From contig CAYHBO010000005.1 of assembly GCA_964354855.1 (NCBI GenBank), forward strand, positions 1 to 61,128: 61,128 nucleotides of DNA, in the 5' to 3' direction. Source of the stretch: CAYHBO01 sp964354855. GTDB lineage: Bacteria > Babelota > Babeliae > Babelales > RVW-14. Numbering within the stretch: the first letter of the stretch is position 1; each line of letters starts with the position of its first letter. Below are positions 1-8,440 of the stretch, piece by piece. The notes under the pieces are model-generated. The model was not told where the DNA came from and did not search any database. It saw only the letters and a list, made by a program, of their open reading frames with translations. A program made the position numbers and the translations under genes.

Positions 1-1915
1 ATAGCTGCTGCTTGTTGGTGTTCTTGTCGATCAAGCTCTTCTTCTTGAATTATTCTTTGACGAGCCTGTTCTTTTTCATAATTGAGTTTTGACTGAAGAG
101 TTTGTTGACTTATTTTCTGTAACTCTTTGTTCGTATATCTGACGTTTCCGTTGGAGACATTGGCAATTTCTTTAGCAATTTTCTTTTTTTCATGCATTTC
201 ATGGAGATAGGCAGCTATTTCGGCTTGTTTTCGTTGCATTTTTTCTTGGATGTGCTTTTGTTGTGCAAGATATTCTGCATGATTTGTTTTGATATGGTTG
301 ACGTAGGCGTATGCAGGAGCTATAGGGGGGCTATCATCTGGTGGGTTAATCATCTGTTCTATAAAATTTTGTAATCCGATCCAATCATTATTTTCTATCA
401 ATTTGAACATAGTATCAGCGATTTCGTATGCAGTTTTTCCAGCTTTATTTTTTGTCTCAAGATACTTTTGAGCATCGTCTAAATCTTCTAGTTTGTTGAA
501 TATTTGCTCGATGAGCTTTGTGTGCCCCGTAAGTATGGCACGATGTAGAAGTGTGTTGTTCTGAGTATCGATGTCATTATGATGTTCAGGATCAGTAAAA
601 TAGTGTCCTGGATACATGCCAAAATCTGTGAGATCGTAATTTTCTACGATTTGTTCAATGGCTTTTTCGTATAGCGCTCTCTCTTCACTTGAAAGTTTTT
701 TGAGAAGCTTTTCTTGAGCTATGATGAGTGCTGTTTTTTGATTAACATTGGAGATTTGAACTAGGAGGACTTCTATTTCCTTACGATTATTCTTAAGTTT
801 TTTTTGCTTCTTATCATGGCGTTCTTTTTTTTCTTTAGGAACCCCTTCATCTTCAAGTATATAGTCAATGTCAGCTTGCTGTTTTCTAACGAAACTATTC
901 GGATCAGAGTCGTTTAATGCGCAGATTCCAATCATCAGTGGACTTTGTGTTGGTTTATTTTCAGCAAAGTTGCGGGCGTTAAATAATGTTCTACTGTGCA
1001 GATACTGAGCTTGTGCAATTTTACCTTGCTGTTTTACTAAGGCTAAAATTTTAGAAATAAGGTTCTCATGCAGTGTTCCCATTGCACGGTGAAGAATCGA
1101 ATTACCTGCGTTGTCCAAAGATTGATCTCTAGTCCTGTCATAAAGCGTAATTTCTTTAACCCCAACATTTAATGTATAGAATCCAAGAGCTTGAGCGTCA
1201 TATGCCTCAAATATTTTTTCAATTATTTTTTCGTATAGGTTATATGCCTTATCCATTAAAGTACTGTAAAGCTTATCGCTTATGAAAAGAAGTTTGTGTT
1301 GAGCCATGATGAGTGGGGTTTGGTCTAGCTTGTTTTTTATGATGGGAATGGTCTGATTAGGCTCTAAAATTTTTTTTAATATTGTCAGTGGGTCAGAAGC
1401 TGGCCAATCATTGNNNNNNNNNNNNNNNNNNNNNNNNNNNNNNNNNNNNNNNNNNNNNNNNNNNNNNNNNNNNNNNNNNNNNNNNNNNNNNNNNNNNNNN
1501 NNNNNNNNNNNNNAGGCTCTAAAATTTTTTTTAATATTGTCAGTGGGTCAGAAGCTGGCCAATCATTGATTGCTCGGTGCAAGGAGGTGTTTCCTGCGGT
1601 ATCCTGTTGAGATAGATTAATTGATTCGGTTGGTGTGTTTTTGTCATCGTTTTCTGATTCAGATACGATTGTTACGTCTGGTTGAGGAGTGCTTGTCGGA
1701 GCAGGAGCAGTTGGTAGTGATAGAGAGTCACTTAGTCTTTCAAGCTCTGTGTGTAGGGTTGTGATGTTATTTGTTACGGCTTGAAGATCTTGCTGTAGTT
1801 TTTGAAGTTGTGTTTTTACTTGGTTTTCAGTTCTATGCTTTTTCTTTGGAGCACCGTTCAGCTGGAAACTTGTTCCGAGTGTGATAATAAAAAATACGAG
1901 CGTAGATTTTTTCAT
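1..1915 (-). CDS. Exported ankyrin-repeat-like protein, 3' end outside window, interrupted by N gap
   Basis: The start at 1915 gives a signal peptide (MKKSTLVFFIITLGTSFQLNG), a short coiled coil (about residues 25-65) and a Pro/Thr-rich linker. Ankyrin-like units follow (GNTSLHRAI; further on GNSILHRAM, QTALIIAQEKLL, NNTLLHRAILTGHTKLIEQI, GKTAYEIA), and the last part is a Glu/Lys/Gln-rich helical tail. A run of 100 N at 1414-1513 puts the frame out, so read literally the protein stops soon after the gap. Removing the Ns and one copy of the flanking 55-base duplicate restores one open frame to base 1, about 585 residues without a stop. Ankyrin proteins are typical protein-binding effectors of intracellular bacteria; the partner is unknown. 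A GGAG ribosome-binding site lies at 1973-1976 region pairing (see hairpin) and again directly before the ATG. Confidence 0.8.
1359..1568. repeat. 55-bp perfect direct repeat flanking a 100-N gap
   Basis: Bases 1359-1413 and 1514-1568 are identical over 55 bases and lie directly on either side of exactly 100 N (1414-1513). Exactly 100 N is a common scaffolder default. A 55-base identity at two contig ends is what overlapping assembly-graph ends of k=55 would leave. Most likely this is one sequence split in two and not a biological repeat. Confidence 0.85.
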
Positions 1916-1922
1916 GATTGGG

Positions 1923-1976
1923 CTCCAATAAGATAAAATTTAAAAAATGAGTTATATAAATTTTATTTTATTGGAG
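1923..1976 (-). promoter_or_regulatory. Leader hairpin covering the Shine-Dalgarno of the ankyrin gene at 1915
   Basis: Bases 1923-1942 and 1957-1976 form a 20-bp inverted repeat with one mismatch and a 14-base loop. In the transcript of the minus-strand gene the 3' arm ends in TTGGAGC, whose GGAG is the apparent ribosome-binding site about 8 bases before the ATG. GGAG pairs with CTCC in the 5' arm, so the fold would hide the site. Control of translation (for example thermal or protein-dependent opening) is inferred. It could instead act as a terminator of the upstream gene, although no clear U-run follows. Confidence 0.55.
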
Positions 1977-2019
1977 ACCAATTCAATGAGTCAATGAAAT
2001 AAACGAAACGCTTGCTTGT

Positions 2020-2919
2020 TCAAGCTGTGTTTGCAAGTAGCTCCAGTATTTTTGCAGCTTCTTCATGTCTCTTAGCAGCTCCTCTAGTTCGGTGTTTATG
2101 ATTTCTTTTATGATGATCGCGTTTTGTTGAATCAAATATTTCTTGTACAAAGTCTTTTGGCGTAAGACCGTCAGGAGTCAGTGCATTAACGTCAGCGCCA
2201 GCTTTAATGAGTTTTTCTATCAGTTTAGTATCAAGGTGCTCAGTTAGAATTGCTGTATGAAGAGGGGTAAACCCAAAGATATCTATAGAGTTAACGTTTA
2301 TATTTGCTTCATGGATTAATATATCAAAAATATCTAGATACTGTTGTTTCAAAGGGCTTAGATAAGGAGCATTAGCAAGATAAAAGACTATTTGATGAAG
2401 GATGGTTTGGTTATCTTTATTCTTTGTTTCAACGTCAGCGCCTTGTCTTATAAGATCTATCATGATTTCTTTAATGTCTGATGAGTTGGTTCCCAGATGG
2501 AGAGCATCTAAAGTAAACGGGATAGGGGTAAGTGGGGTGTTGTGGTCAAAAGCTTTAGTTGCGTAGTGCTCAAGAGCAGGGCATGTGTCATTCCAGAGGC
2601 CAACGGTAGCAAATAAACTAAGCCAGTCTGTTGGTGTGAAATTGGTTAAAGCTTCGGTCCCGTTTTCTATGAGAGTAGAGCAGTTTTCTTGTAACATTTT
2701 CAGTGCTTTTTGTTGCTCTTTAGGAGGCATTATTGCAAGAAGAGATGTAAGAGCATAATATACTGCGGTTCCTACTGCTATGACTCCAAAAGCTTTTGTG
2801 CTCCAGTACAAATATTCTTTAGGTTGGCGTAGAATTTTTTTCATAGCATTAGCAGGTGTTATGAAACAGATGTTTAAAGACAATAAGAAAGGTAAGATCT
2901 TTAGATTTTTTGTTATCAT
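2020..2919 (-). CDS. Exported ankyrin-repeat protein
   Basis: This 299-residue protein begins with a signal peptide ending near TPANA (residues 20-25) and has one hydrophobic segment around residues 43-65. The C-terminal half holds ankyrin repeats: an IRQGADVETKNKDNQTILH unit near residue 160, a degenerate unit (INVNSIDIFGFTPLHTAI) and LIKAGADVNALTPDGLTPKDF near 240. It ends in a basic His/Arg/Lys tail. Ankyrin repeats bind proteins, so an envelope-anchored or secreted host-interaction role is plausible but inferred. It lies upstream of the other ankyrin gene on the same strand, and both have a leader inverted repeat containing the ribosome-binding site. Confidence 0.85.
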   Translation of the reverse strand: MITKNLKILPFLLSLNICFITPANAMKKILRQPKEYLYWSTKAFGVIAVGTAVYYALTSLLAIMPPKEQQKALKMLQENCSTLIENGTEALTNFTPTDWLSLFATVGLWNDTCPALEHYATKAFDHNTPLTPIPFTLDALHLGTNSSDIKEIMIDLIRQGADVETKNKDNQTILHQIVFYLANAPYLSPLKQQYLDIFDILIHEANINVNSIDIFGFTPLHTAILTEHLDTKLIEKLIKAGADVNALTPDGLTPKDFVQEIFDSTKRDHHKRNHKHRTRGAAKRHEEAAKILELLANTA

Positions 2920-2924
2920 GAGTT

Positions 2925-2977
2925 ACTCCAGAATAAACGAGCGATAGTTATAGCCTCATTGGCCGATGCTCTGGAGT
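2925..2977 (-). promoter_or_regulatory. Leader inverted repeat containing the ribosome-binding site of the ankyrin gene at 2919
   Basis: ACTCCAGA (2925-2932) and TCTGGAGT (2970-2977) form a perfect 8-bp inverted repeat with a 37-base loop, directly upstream of the ATG at 2919. In the transcript the downstream arm supplies the GGAG ribosome-binding site. The arrangement repeats that of the neighbouring ankyrin gene, though this stem is shorter and its loop longer. Confidence 0.4.
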
Positions 2978-3021
2978 TTAAGTGAAGTTATTTTTGATAT
3001 CAAGAGTCTTTAGGACAAATA

Positions 3022-3059
3022 GAAAAAGGACCAAGATTTGAAACTTGATCCCTTTTTTT
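3022..3059 (-). terminator. Intrinsic terminator after the macro-domain gene
   Basis: The stem GGACCAAG/CTTGATCC (3028-3035 with 3044-3051, one G-T pair) has A/T runs on both sides, so it could act on both strands. It lies 20 bases past the stop of the minus-strand macro-domain gene and separates it from the ankyrin genes. Confidence 0.65.
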
Positions 3060-3078
3060 AATTTTGCTTATTGATGGG

Positions 3079-4179
3079 TTATTTCTTCCCGGCTAATTTG
3101 AATACCATAGGGGGGTTAGAGCATGAACTCTTAGTGAGAGCTGTCCAGCGAGCAGCATCGATTGTTTTAAGATCGGTGACTTTTTCAAGGATGCCATTTT
3201 TGCAATGTTCTTCTAACGCTTGTATGTAGGTTGGATAACCTTTTGAAGGTTTAGTTTGATCAAAATCAACAAAGCGAACTTCTTCAAGATTTGATTTAGG
3301 GTGATGAGCGAGGTAATTTAATGTTGTTGCTATGGCAACCGGAGTAGCTTTCTTGATATCATATCCAAATATACCGGTGCTAATTGGAGGGATTGCGATG
3401 GTGGTAAGGCCATTCCAAGGCTTATCAGTACTACTTACTGGAAGACTTTTTTGAAACTCTAAGCCATTTTTAACTTTACCGTGTTGAGTATCAAGATCAG
3501 CACAAGAGAGTGTTTCTTTGTAGGTAGTAGTTAATTTCTCAGGATACTCTCCCATTGGTCCAACCGCATGAATAATGTACCCGACATTTTTTTCTAAATC
3601 CTGGGCATGCGTTATGACGGCGCCAACTTCAGGGATATAGTTTTTTACTTTGTTTTTTTTATTGGCTTTTTCGAGATGGCCTTGCCCTGCTACTGCATGA
3701 ATAGCGCCATCAATGCCACTACCACCAGCTAGACCGGTGTTTGCAGCGTTGGTAATTGCTGAAGTTGTAGGGTCTTTGAATTGTTGTTGAACCATATCTC
3801 CTTCAACAACGGTTATGAAGACGTCATGTTCGCGAGGATTTTTGTTGAATGTTTCTATTAACTCTTGGGGACTTTTTGTGGGGGAGCTAGAGGCAGGGGT
3901 GTTACTTGTGGTATCTGCTTTTTTGTTAAATTTTTCTAGAAGCCCATACGACAAACAAAACATTGTAAGTCCTGTTAGTGCACCATAGAGAACCGGTTTT
4001 GTCCACTTACTTTCTGTCTCTGTAGGTTCAGTTTTATTGTAGGTGTAAAATCCAACTCCAAGAGCTACGGTAAGACCAGCTAATCCAGATATTATCTTAT
4101 GATTTGAGCTATGTATTTTTTGTCCAAAAAGTAAAACACATATAATGAGCCCTAGAGTTTTTATATTTTTTCTTATCAT
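3079..4179 (-). CDS. Membrane-anchored macro-domain protein (ADP-ribose binding)
   Basis: The 366-residue protein has an N-terminal signal or anchor segment (residues 8-20), two more hydrophobic helices (about 28-47 and 62-82), a Ser/Thr/Pro linker and a macro domain from about 116 to 320. The macro signatures are visible: ITNAANTGLAGGSGIDGAI at 142-160, IIHAVGP at 202-208 and PPISTGIFGYD at 264-274. The NAAN, glycine-rich and STGIFGY loops are those that hold ADP-ribose in this family. Macro domains bind or remove ADP-ribose from proteins or process its derivatives. Here the domain should lie outside the cytoplasm, since it follows the membrane helices, though topology is inferred. Catalytic activity cannot be judged from sequence alone. 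Confidence 0.85.
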   Translation of the reverse strand: MIRKNIKTLGLIICVLLFGQKIHSSNHKIISGLAGLTVALGVGFYTYNKTEPTETESKWTKPVLYGALTGLTMFCLSYGLLEKFNKKADTTSNTPASSSPTKSPQELIETFNKNPREHDVFITVVEGDMVQQQFKDPTTSAITNAANTGLAGGSGIDGAIHAVAGQGHLEKANKKNKVKNYIPEVGAVITHAQDLEKNVGYIIHAVGPMGEYPEKLTTTYKETLSCADLDTQHGKVKNGLEFQKSLPVSSTDKPWNGLTTIAIPPISTGIFGYDIKKATPVAIATTLNYLAHHPKSNLEEVRFVDFDQTKPSKGYPTYIQALEEHCKNGILEKVTDLKTIDAARWTALTKSSCSNPPMVFKLAGKK

Positions 4180-4290
4180 GATCTACTTTCGTTTTTTTGA
4201 TGGAGTCAATGTTTTTACTTATCATGAGTATGAGTAAATATAAGAAAGAAGCTAAAGGGTCAGGGTTTTTTAAAATTTCAGATTGAATTT

Positions 4291-4824
4291 TTATCGCCAG
4301 ACGAGTCTGCTGCGTTGTGGGCAGTATGGGCAGTAGCGATATTCTGATCGAGGACTAAATCCTTCATGGCAGTAGTCACAAAATTTTTCATAAACCAACA
4401 CATCGCCACAATCACCACAGCGACGTGCGCCGCTAATATTTACTGTTTTATAGCAGGTTGAGCACCAATTGCCAGTATGGCGTGGTGCAGGTGTTGTGTG
4501 AACGACGACAACTGATTTTGGCTTGCTGCGTTCATAGGCAAGTTGTTGTTCCTTTGAATGACGTTCAGCTCTTTCGTCTGCTACCTCTCCATCTGCATCA
4601 CGGCCCATTTCGCTACCGAGTATGCCACCTAATGCTGCGCCTACTAATGTTCCAAAGCCTTTACTCTTCCCACCGGTAATAATGTTTCCAAGAGCGCCAC
4701 CTGCTACAGCGCCGACAGCGCCACTGCGAGCTTCATGTTTACCACAGCCGGTAAATATGGTTAATAGTGGGATAAGGGAGAGAAGAAGGAGGGTGAGCGG
4801 CTTTTTTACGTTAGCTTGTATCAT
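4291..4824 (-). CDS. Glycine-zipper lipoprotein with C-terminal zinc-ribbon-like cysteines
   Basis: Residues 1-27 are a lipoprotein signal with the lipobox ending FTGC (Cys27). Residues 33-75 are a glycine zipper (alternating GxxxG, e.g. GAVGAVAGGALG and LVGAALGGILGSEMG), as in the 17-kDa/Gly-zipper_2TM surface-antigen family. The C-terminus has four CxxC pairs (CSTC, CGDC, CDYC, CPYC between about 120 and 170), the spacing of two zinc ribbons. Glycine-zipper lipoproteins normally lack these. The cysteine pairs could bind zinc or, outside the cytoplasm, form disulfides. The gene precedes the bat operon end on the same strand with only a 28-base gap, so it may be read from the same transcript. 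Confidence 0.75.
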   Translation of the reverse strand: MIQANVKKPLTLLLLSLIPLLTIFTGCGKHEARSGAVGAVAGGALGNIITGGKSKGFGTLVGAALGGILGSEMGRDADGEVADERAERHSKEQQLAYERSKPKSVVVVHTTPAPRHTGNWCSTCYKTVNISGARRCGDCGDVLVYEKFCDYCHEGFSPRSEYRYCPYCPQRSRLVWR

Positions 4825-4852
4825 TTATGTAGAGCCTTTGTCTTAAGTTCAA

Positions 4853-5617
4853 TTAAATTTTTTCAAATACCGTGTTGTTAATCCACCCCAGTTTGCCTTT
4901 GAATGAAACTTTATAGTAAGGGTCAGTTACCTTCTTGATGGTTCCTTCATCCCCTTCGTGAACCGTCATGATGGATTGAAAGGTTTCTCCCGGTCCTGAT
5001 CGTACCATTGCTTTAGGAGTAATAACGATGCCCTTCTGTGTCATACGTAAGCCGTATTTTACTGCGAGCATGAAACCAAAAATGCAGAGTAACAATAACA
5101 ACGGTATCGTAGCAAACTTAAGCTTTTTGGCAACAGGCCAACGTTTTATAAGAAAAATAGAAATCCATGCTATTAGAAATAATAATTGTAAATAGAGGAG
5201 TTGGATGCTTTGTACGATCGAAAGAACGGTGATCTTGCAGTATTGCGATAGCGCAATAATAAAGGATCGTGTTTCTTCTTTTTTGTCATTATGTTCATTA
5301 AGACGTTTTTTTACTTCACTTATGTTATGGGTAAGTTCGGCTCTATTGAATAATCCCCAATTTGTCTCTGCTTTGCGCCAATAAAGAAGGGCATAGCCTA
5401 GTTTATTTAACTTATAGGCACAATTGCCAAGATTGTAGTGTACGTGAGCACTTTTTTTTGGAATCTGCTTATAGCATTCGTATGCTTTTTCATAATTTCC
5501 TGCTTTATATAGCTCATTAGCCTGTAGAAATAATTCCTGAGGAGGCGTAGTGTTGAGCGGATCATTTGTGGTACAAAAAGCTATAATGGTCGTCAGTAAG
5601 AAAAATTTATAATTCAT
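4853..5617 (-). CDS. batE: BatE-like protein: TPR, membrane helices, SH3-type domain
   Basis: The chosen ATG at 5617 (MNYKFFLLTTIIAF) is preceded by AAAAGG and yields a signal peptide; an ATG at 5650 would also be in frame. Two TPR-like units follow (ELYKAGNYEKAYECYKQI, VHYNLGNCAYKLNKLGYALL). Two hydrophobic segments come next (around residues 120-150 and 165-185), and then a C-terminal bacterial SH3 domain (AMVRSGPGETFQSIMTVHEG ... GWINNTVFEKI). This domain order is that of BatE, the last member of the Bacteroides-type aerotolerance operon. The proposed role of Bat proteins is an envelope complex that helps tolerance of oxidative or folding stress; the mechanism is not established. Confidence 0.75.
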   Translation of the reverse strand: MNYKFFLLTTIIAFCTTNDPLNTTPPQELFLQANELYKAGNYEKAYECYKQIPKKSAHVHYNLGNCAYKLNKLGYALLYWRKAETNWGLFNRAELTHNISEVKKRLNEHNDKKEETRSFIIALSQYCKITVLSIVQSIQLLYLQLLFLIAWISIFLIKRWPVAKKLKFATIPLLLLLCIFGFMLAVKYGLRMTQKGIVITPKAMVRSGPGETFQSIMTVHEGDEGTIKKVTDPYYKVSFKGKLGWINNTVFEKI

Positions 5618-5650
5618 GGGTACAACCTTTTTTGTTATGGGCATCTTCAT

Positions 5651-7477
5651 TTACTGAGAGAGAATGAGCATCCAGTGGGCTGCTTTTTCTAATAAGACGG
5701 ATTGTTCTTTGTTATGTGTTGCAACAAAATGGAGGCTTGCGCATTCATTTAAAAAATCAATCAAATTTGTGGCCTTGCTGATTTCCCATCCCTTTTGGGG
5801 AAGATTTTCACTCATCCATTGTTCAGTTACTTCTGTAGCTTCAATATTATTTTTGAAAGCAATAAGCGAGACAAAGAAATGGTAGAGCTGTTGTATATCT
5901 TTTTTTTGTAAGAGGGAATCAAAATCCTGCTTAAACTTTTGTGTCATTTTTTTGTTAGTGTGGTTTGAAAGGAGCTTTGCTGGGATGAGTGATTTAAGTT
6001 TTCCTCCGGACATGTCGCCAACAAGAAATAATGGGATAAACAAAAGAAGTATGAAAATATACCATGGCACTTCAAAGATGCTTTGCTTAATCGGGTTACC
6101 TTCTTCTTCAATGAAAGAAATCTCATGATTTTTTTCGATTGGAAGATCTTTGGGCCCTGATGGTTCGTTGTGATGAGCGCTTGCTGGGGTGTTGAGCGTT
6201 GGTTGTGGGGTTTCGCGTTGCTTAATGGTGAGTATGAGGGGTTCTGTAATAAGTGTTCTATAGATTTTTAATTCGGTGTCAAAGTAGGTAAATTTCTGAG
6301 GAGTAATTGTAATATTGCCGGTTATCGAAGGTTGTAGAATAAATTCAAAAATCTTGGTGCTTCCGGTGTATTCATTGGTCAGATCTTCGATAACGTTTGT
6401 TTTAGATTTATAAAATTTTATTCCTGATGGTAGTATTAATTTTGGGTCAGCAATTTGATCGAAGTTTCCTTTTCCTGAGAGTTCAACTTTAAGAACGACT
6501 GGATCATTGACGGTAACTTCAAGTTTTTCTAGTTGAGCTGTATAGCTTTTAAAGGTGCCAATGCCGTCTACCGTGCCCTGATGGCGTGGAATTTCTTTTA
6601 CCAATAATGAAATGGGATTTGATGAGGTGCTAAATTCTTTAACGCGTGAGCCTCCAAAAAAATCGGCAAAAAAATCATCTGCAAAAGAACCCGATCTTTT
6701 TTGCTTTGCCTGTTGTACTTGTGCCGCATAAGCAACTTTTATAGGTTCTATTTTTTTCTCTCCCGGTTGCTTAGCGATAAGAATGTATTTTTTTTGTATG
6801 AGCCCATAATCGATACCGTTACGTTTCACTGATGCTCCATGAACTTGTCCAATTTCTTTGATCCAAAATCCAGGAAATTTAGGTTGTTCTATCCCGGTTT
6901 GTAAAATATTGCCATTGCTATAAATATTTAAGGAGAGATCAAATGGTTCGCCAACAAAAACTTGTTTTTTGCTTACATTAAGCTCACAAAATAAGGAGGC
7001 TTCTTCTGGTTTATGTTCCTGTTGGAATGAACCTTCTTGAGGAGTCGGTTTGGCCGGTGGGGCATCATTTGTAATTTTTATGTGGATGACGTTTGATTCA
7101 ATAGATCGGTCATTTTTTTTTATGATAGCTGGGCCAATGGTTACCGTGCCTGTGTGATCAGGTTGTACTTCATAGGTGTAGGTTGTATTAGAAGAATAAC
7201 TACCATTATTTAAGGAAAAACTTGAAGATTGACTGCTGCCAATAATCCGCAATTCTTTGAGGCCTTTAATTTCTGTCAAACCGGTATCTCGATTGCCATT
7301 GATAACATTAACTTTAATTTGAAAAGGGGTTCCCTTATACGCTATAAAATATCCTTGTGGATCTTGTGTTAGGTTTACAATTTCCATGACTACTTGAGGA
7401 TCATTGGCGTTAAGAAAAGATCCAAAAAATAAAGAAACGACCGTTATAATCGATAATAATTTTTTTATTCTTTTCAT
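5651..7477 (-). CDS. batD: BatD, exported aerotolerance operon protein
   Basis: 608 residues, with a signal peptide (MKRIKKLLSIITVVSLFFGS) and a long periplasmic beta-rich part of repeated immunoglobulin-like segments (for example VFVGEPFDLSLNIYSNGN and NDPVVLKVELSGKGNFDQI). A single membrane helix (VPWYIFILLLFIPLFLV, near residue 475) and a cytoplasmic helical tail follow. This is the layout of BatD (oxygen tolerance) proteins. It starts 4 bases after the batC stop and is followed by batE, so it belongs to one operon. In known Bat systems BatD is thought to scaffold the VWA proteins BatA and BatB; that partner role is taken from family knowledge. Confidence 0.88.
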   Translation of the reverse strand: MKRIKKLLSIITVVSLFFGSFLNANDPQVVMEIVNLTQDPQGYFIAYKGTPFQIKVNVINGNRDTGLTEIKGLKELRIIGSSQSSSFSLNNGSYSSNTTYTYEVQPDHTGTVTIGPAIIKKNDRSIESNVIHIKITNDAPPAKPTPQEGSFQQEHKPEEASLFCELNVSKKQVFVGEPFDLSLNIYSNGNILQTGIEQPKFPGFWIKEIGQVHGASVKRNGIDYGLIQKKYILIAKQPGEKKIEPIKVAYAAQVQQAKQKRSGSFADDFFADFFGGSRVKEFSTSSNPISLLVKEIPRHQGTVDGIGTFKSYTAQLEKLEVTVNDPVVLKVELSGKGNFDQIADPKLILPSGIKFYKSKTNVIEDLTNEYTGSTKIFEFILQPSITGNITITPQKFTYFDTELKIYRTLITEPLILTIKQRETPQPTLNTPASAHHNEPSGPKDLPIEKNHEISFIEEEGNPIKQSIFEVPWYIFILLLFIPLFLVGDMSGGKLKSLIPAKLLSNHTNKKMTQKFKQDFDSLLQKKDIQQLYHFFVSLIAFKNNIEATEVTEQWMSENLPQKGWEISKATNLIDFLNECASLHFVATHNKEQSVLLEKAAHWMLILSQ

Positions 7478-7481
7478 ATTG

Positions 7482-8438
7482 TTACCAAGCTTTTTGATTG
7501 TTTTGAGATTTTCCAGCTTGCTTAAGTTGAGATTTTAAATGTTCTTTTTGGGTATCTTTTTCTTGCTGATCTAAGGTCTCGAGGAGTGCACTCATTTCGC
7601 GCATTTCACGATCTTCTACTGGAGCCTCTTCTTGTTGAGGGCTAGCTTCAGCTTGTTGTTCTTGATGTTGTCCTTGTTCTTCTTTGGCGGGCTTTTCTTC
7701 TTCTTTGGGTTTTTCTTCTTTTTTGCTATCGGCTTGTTCTTTTTTCTGTTCTTGCTTGTCTTTGTCGTTACCGGCTTGATCTTTTGAATCTTTATTTTCG
7801 TTTGATTTATCTTGTTTGCCATTTTGATCTTGGCTGTTCTTGTCTTGTTTATCTCCTTGTTCTTGTTTATCGTTGCCTTTTTGATCTTGATCTTTTTTAT
7901 CTTGGTTTTGTTTGTCCTGTTTTCCTTGCTGCTGTTTTTTGAGTTTTTCTTCGAGTTTTTTGAGGAGTTCTTCGCTTGCTATAAGATTTGTTTTTCGGTC
8001 TTCTGCGTCTTTATCTAAAACGAAATAGCTTTTGTAGTCGGCAATAGCTCCATTAATCTCGGTGATTGCTTTTAGTATAAGTTCTTCTTCAATGTCTTTT
8101 TTTTCCCAGCCGCTACTAAGCATGGTAAGACAGTTTTTGTATTCGCAATTACCGGCATTAAAATAGCTCCGCTTGATAAGCTCAACGTTCCCTTTGGCAT
8201 GTTCCAGTGCGCGCTTAAAGTTTTCACGTGCTTGTTCGTATTTTTTTGCTCGGTATAAGGCAACGCCATAATTATAATTAATAAAAGGGTCTAGTGGTTT
8301 ATCAACTTGTTTTTTTTGTAGCGTTGTTAAGTCGTCTTGATTTGATTTTGGTTTCTTGCTTCCCCACAGTGACCATGCAGATAATTGAGGAGAGCATAAT
8401 GAGCTTGTAAATAATAAAAATAATAAATGATACTTCAT
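7482..8438 (-). CDS. batC: BatC-like exported TPR protein with charged low-complexity tail
   Basis: The start is placed at the ATG at 8438, two bases after the batB stop, because it opens directly on a signal peptide (MKYHLLFLLFTSSLCSPQLSA). In-frame starts up to 8474 overlap batB. TPR units span roughly residues 40-110 (PFINYNYGVALYRAKKYEQA, SYFNAGNCEYKN). From about residue 155 the protein becomes an extreme Lys/Gln/Asp/Glu/Asn-rich stretch of about 120 residues and ends in a short helical region. The TPR part and the position between batB and batD identify it as BatC. The long low-complexity segment is probably disordered. Confidence 0.8.
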   Translation of the reverse strand: MKYHLLFLLFTSSLCSPQLSAWSLWGSKKPKSNQDDLTTLQKKQVDKPLDPFINYNYGVALYRAKKYEQARENFKRALEHAKGNVELIKRSYFNAGNCEYKNCLTMLSSGWEKKDIEEELILKAITEINGAIADYKSYFVLDKDAEDRKTNLIASEELLKKLEEKLKKQQQGKQDKQNQDKKDQDQKGNDKQEQGDKQDKNSQDQNGKQDKSNENKDSKDQAGNDKDKQEQKKEQADSKKEEKPKEEEKPAKEEQGQHQEQQAEASPQQEEAPVEDREMREMSALLETLDQQEKDTQKEHLKSQLKQAGKSQNNQKAW

Positions 8439-8440
8439 GA

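Noticed and set aside
192..374. A 60-residue plus-strand frame near the window start
   Set aside because: It is antisense to the ankyrin-like gene that is open across this whole interval after the gap is closed.
7616..7822. A basic low-complexity frame within batC
   Set aside because: It is an alternative frame of the Lys/Gln-rich tail of batC. Such tails produce long open frames in all phases.
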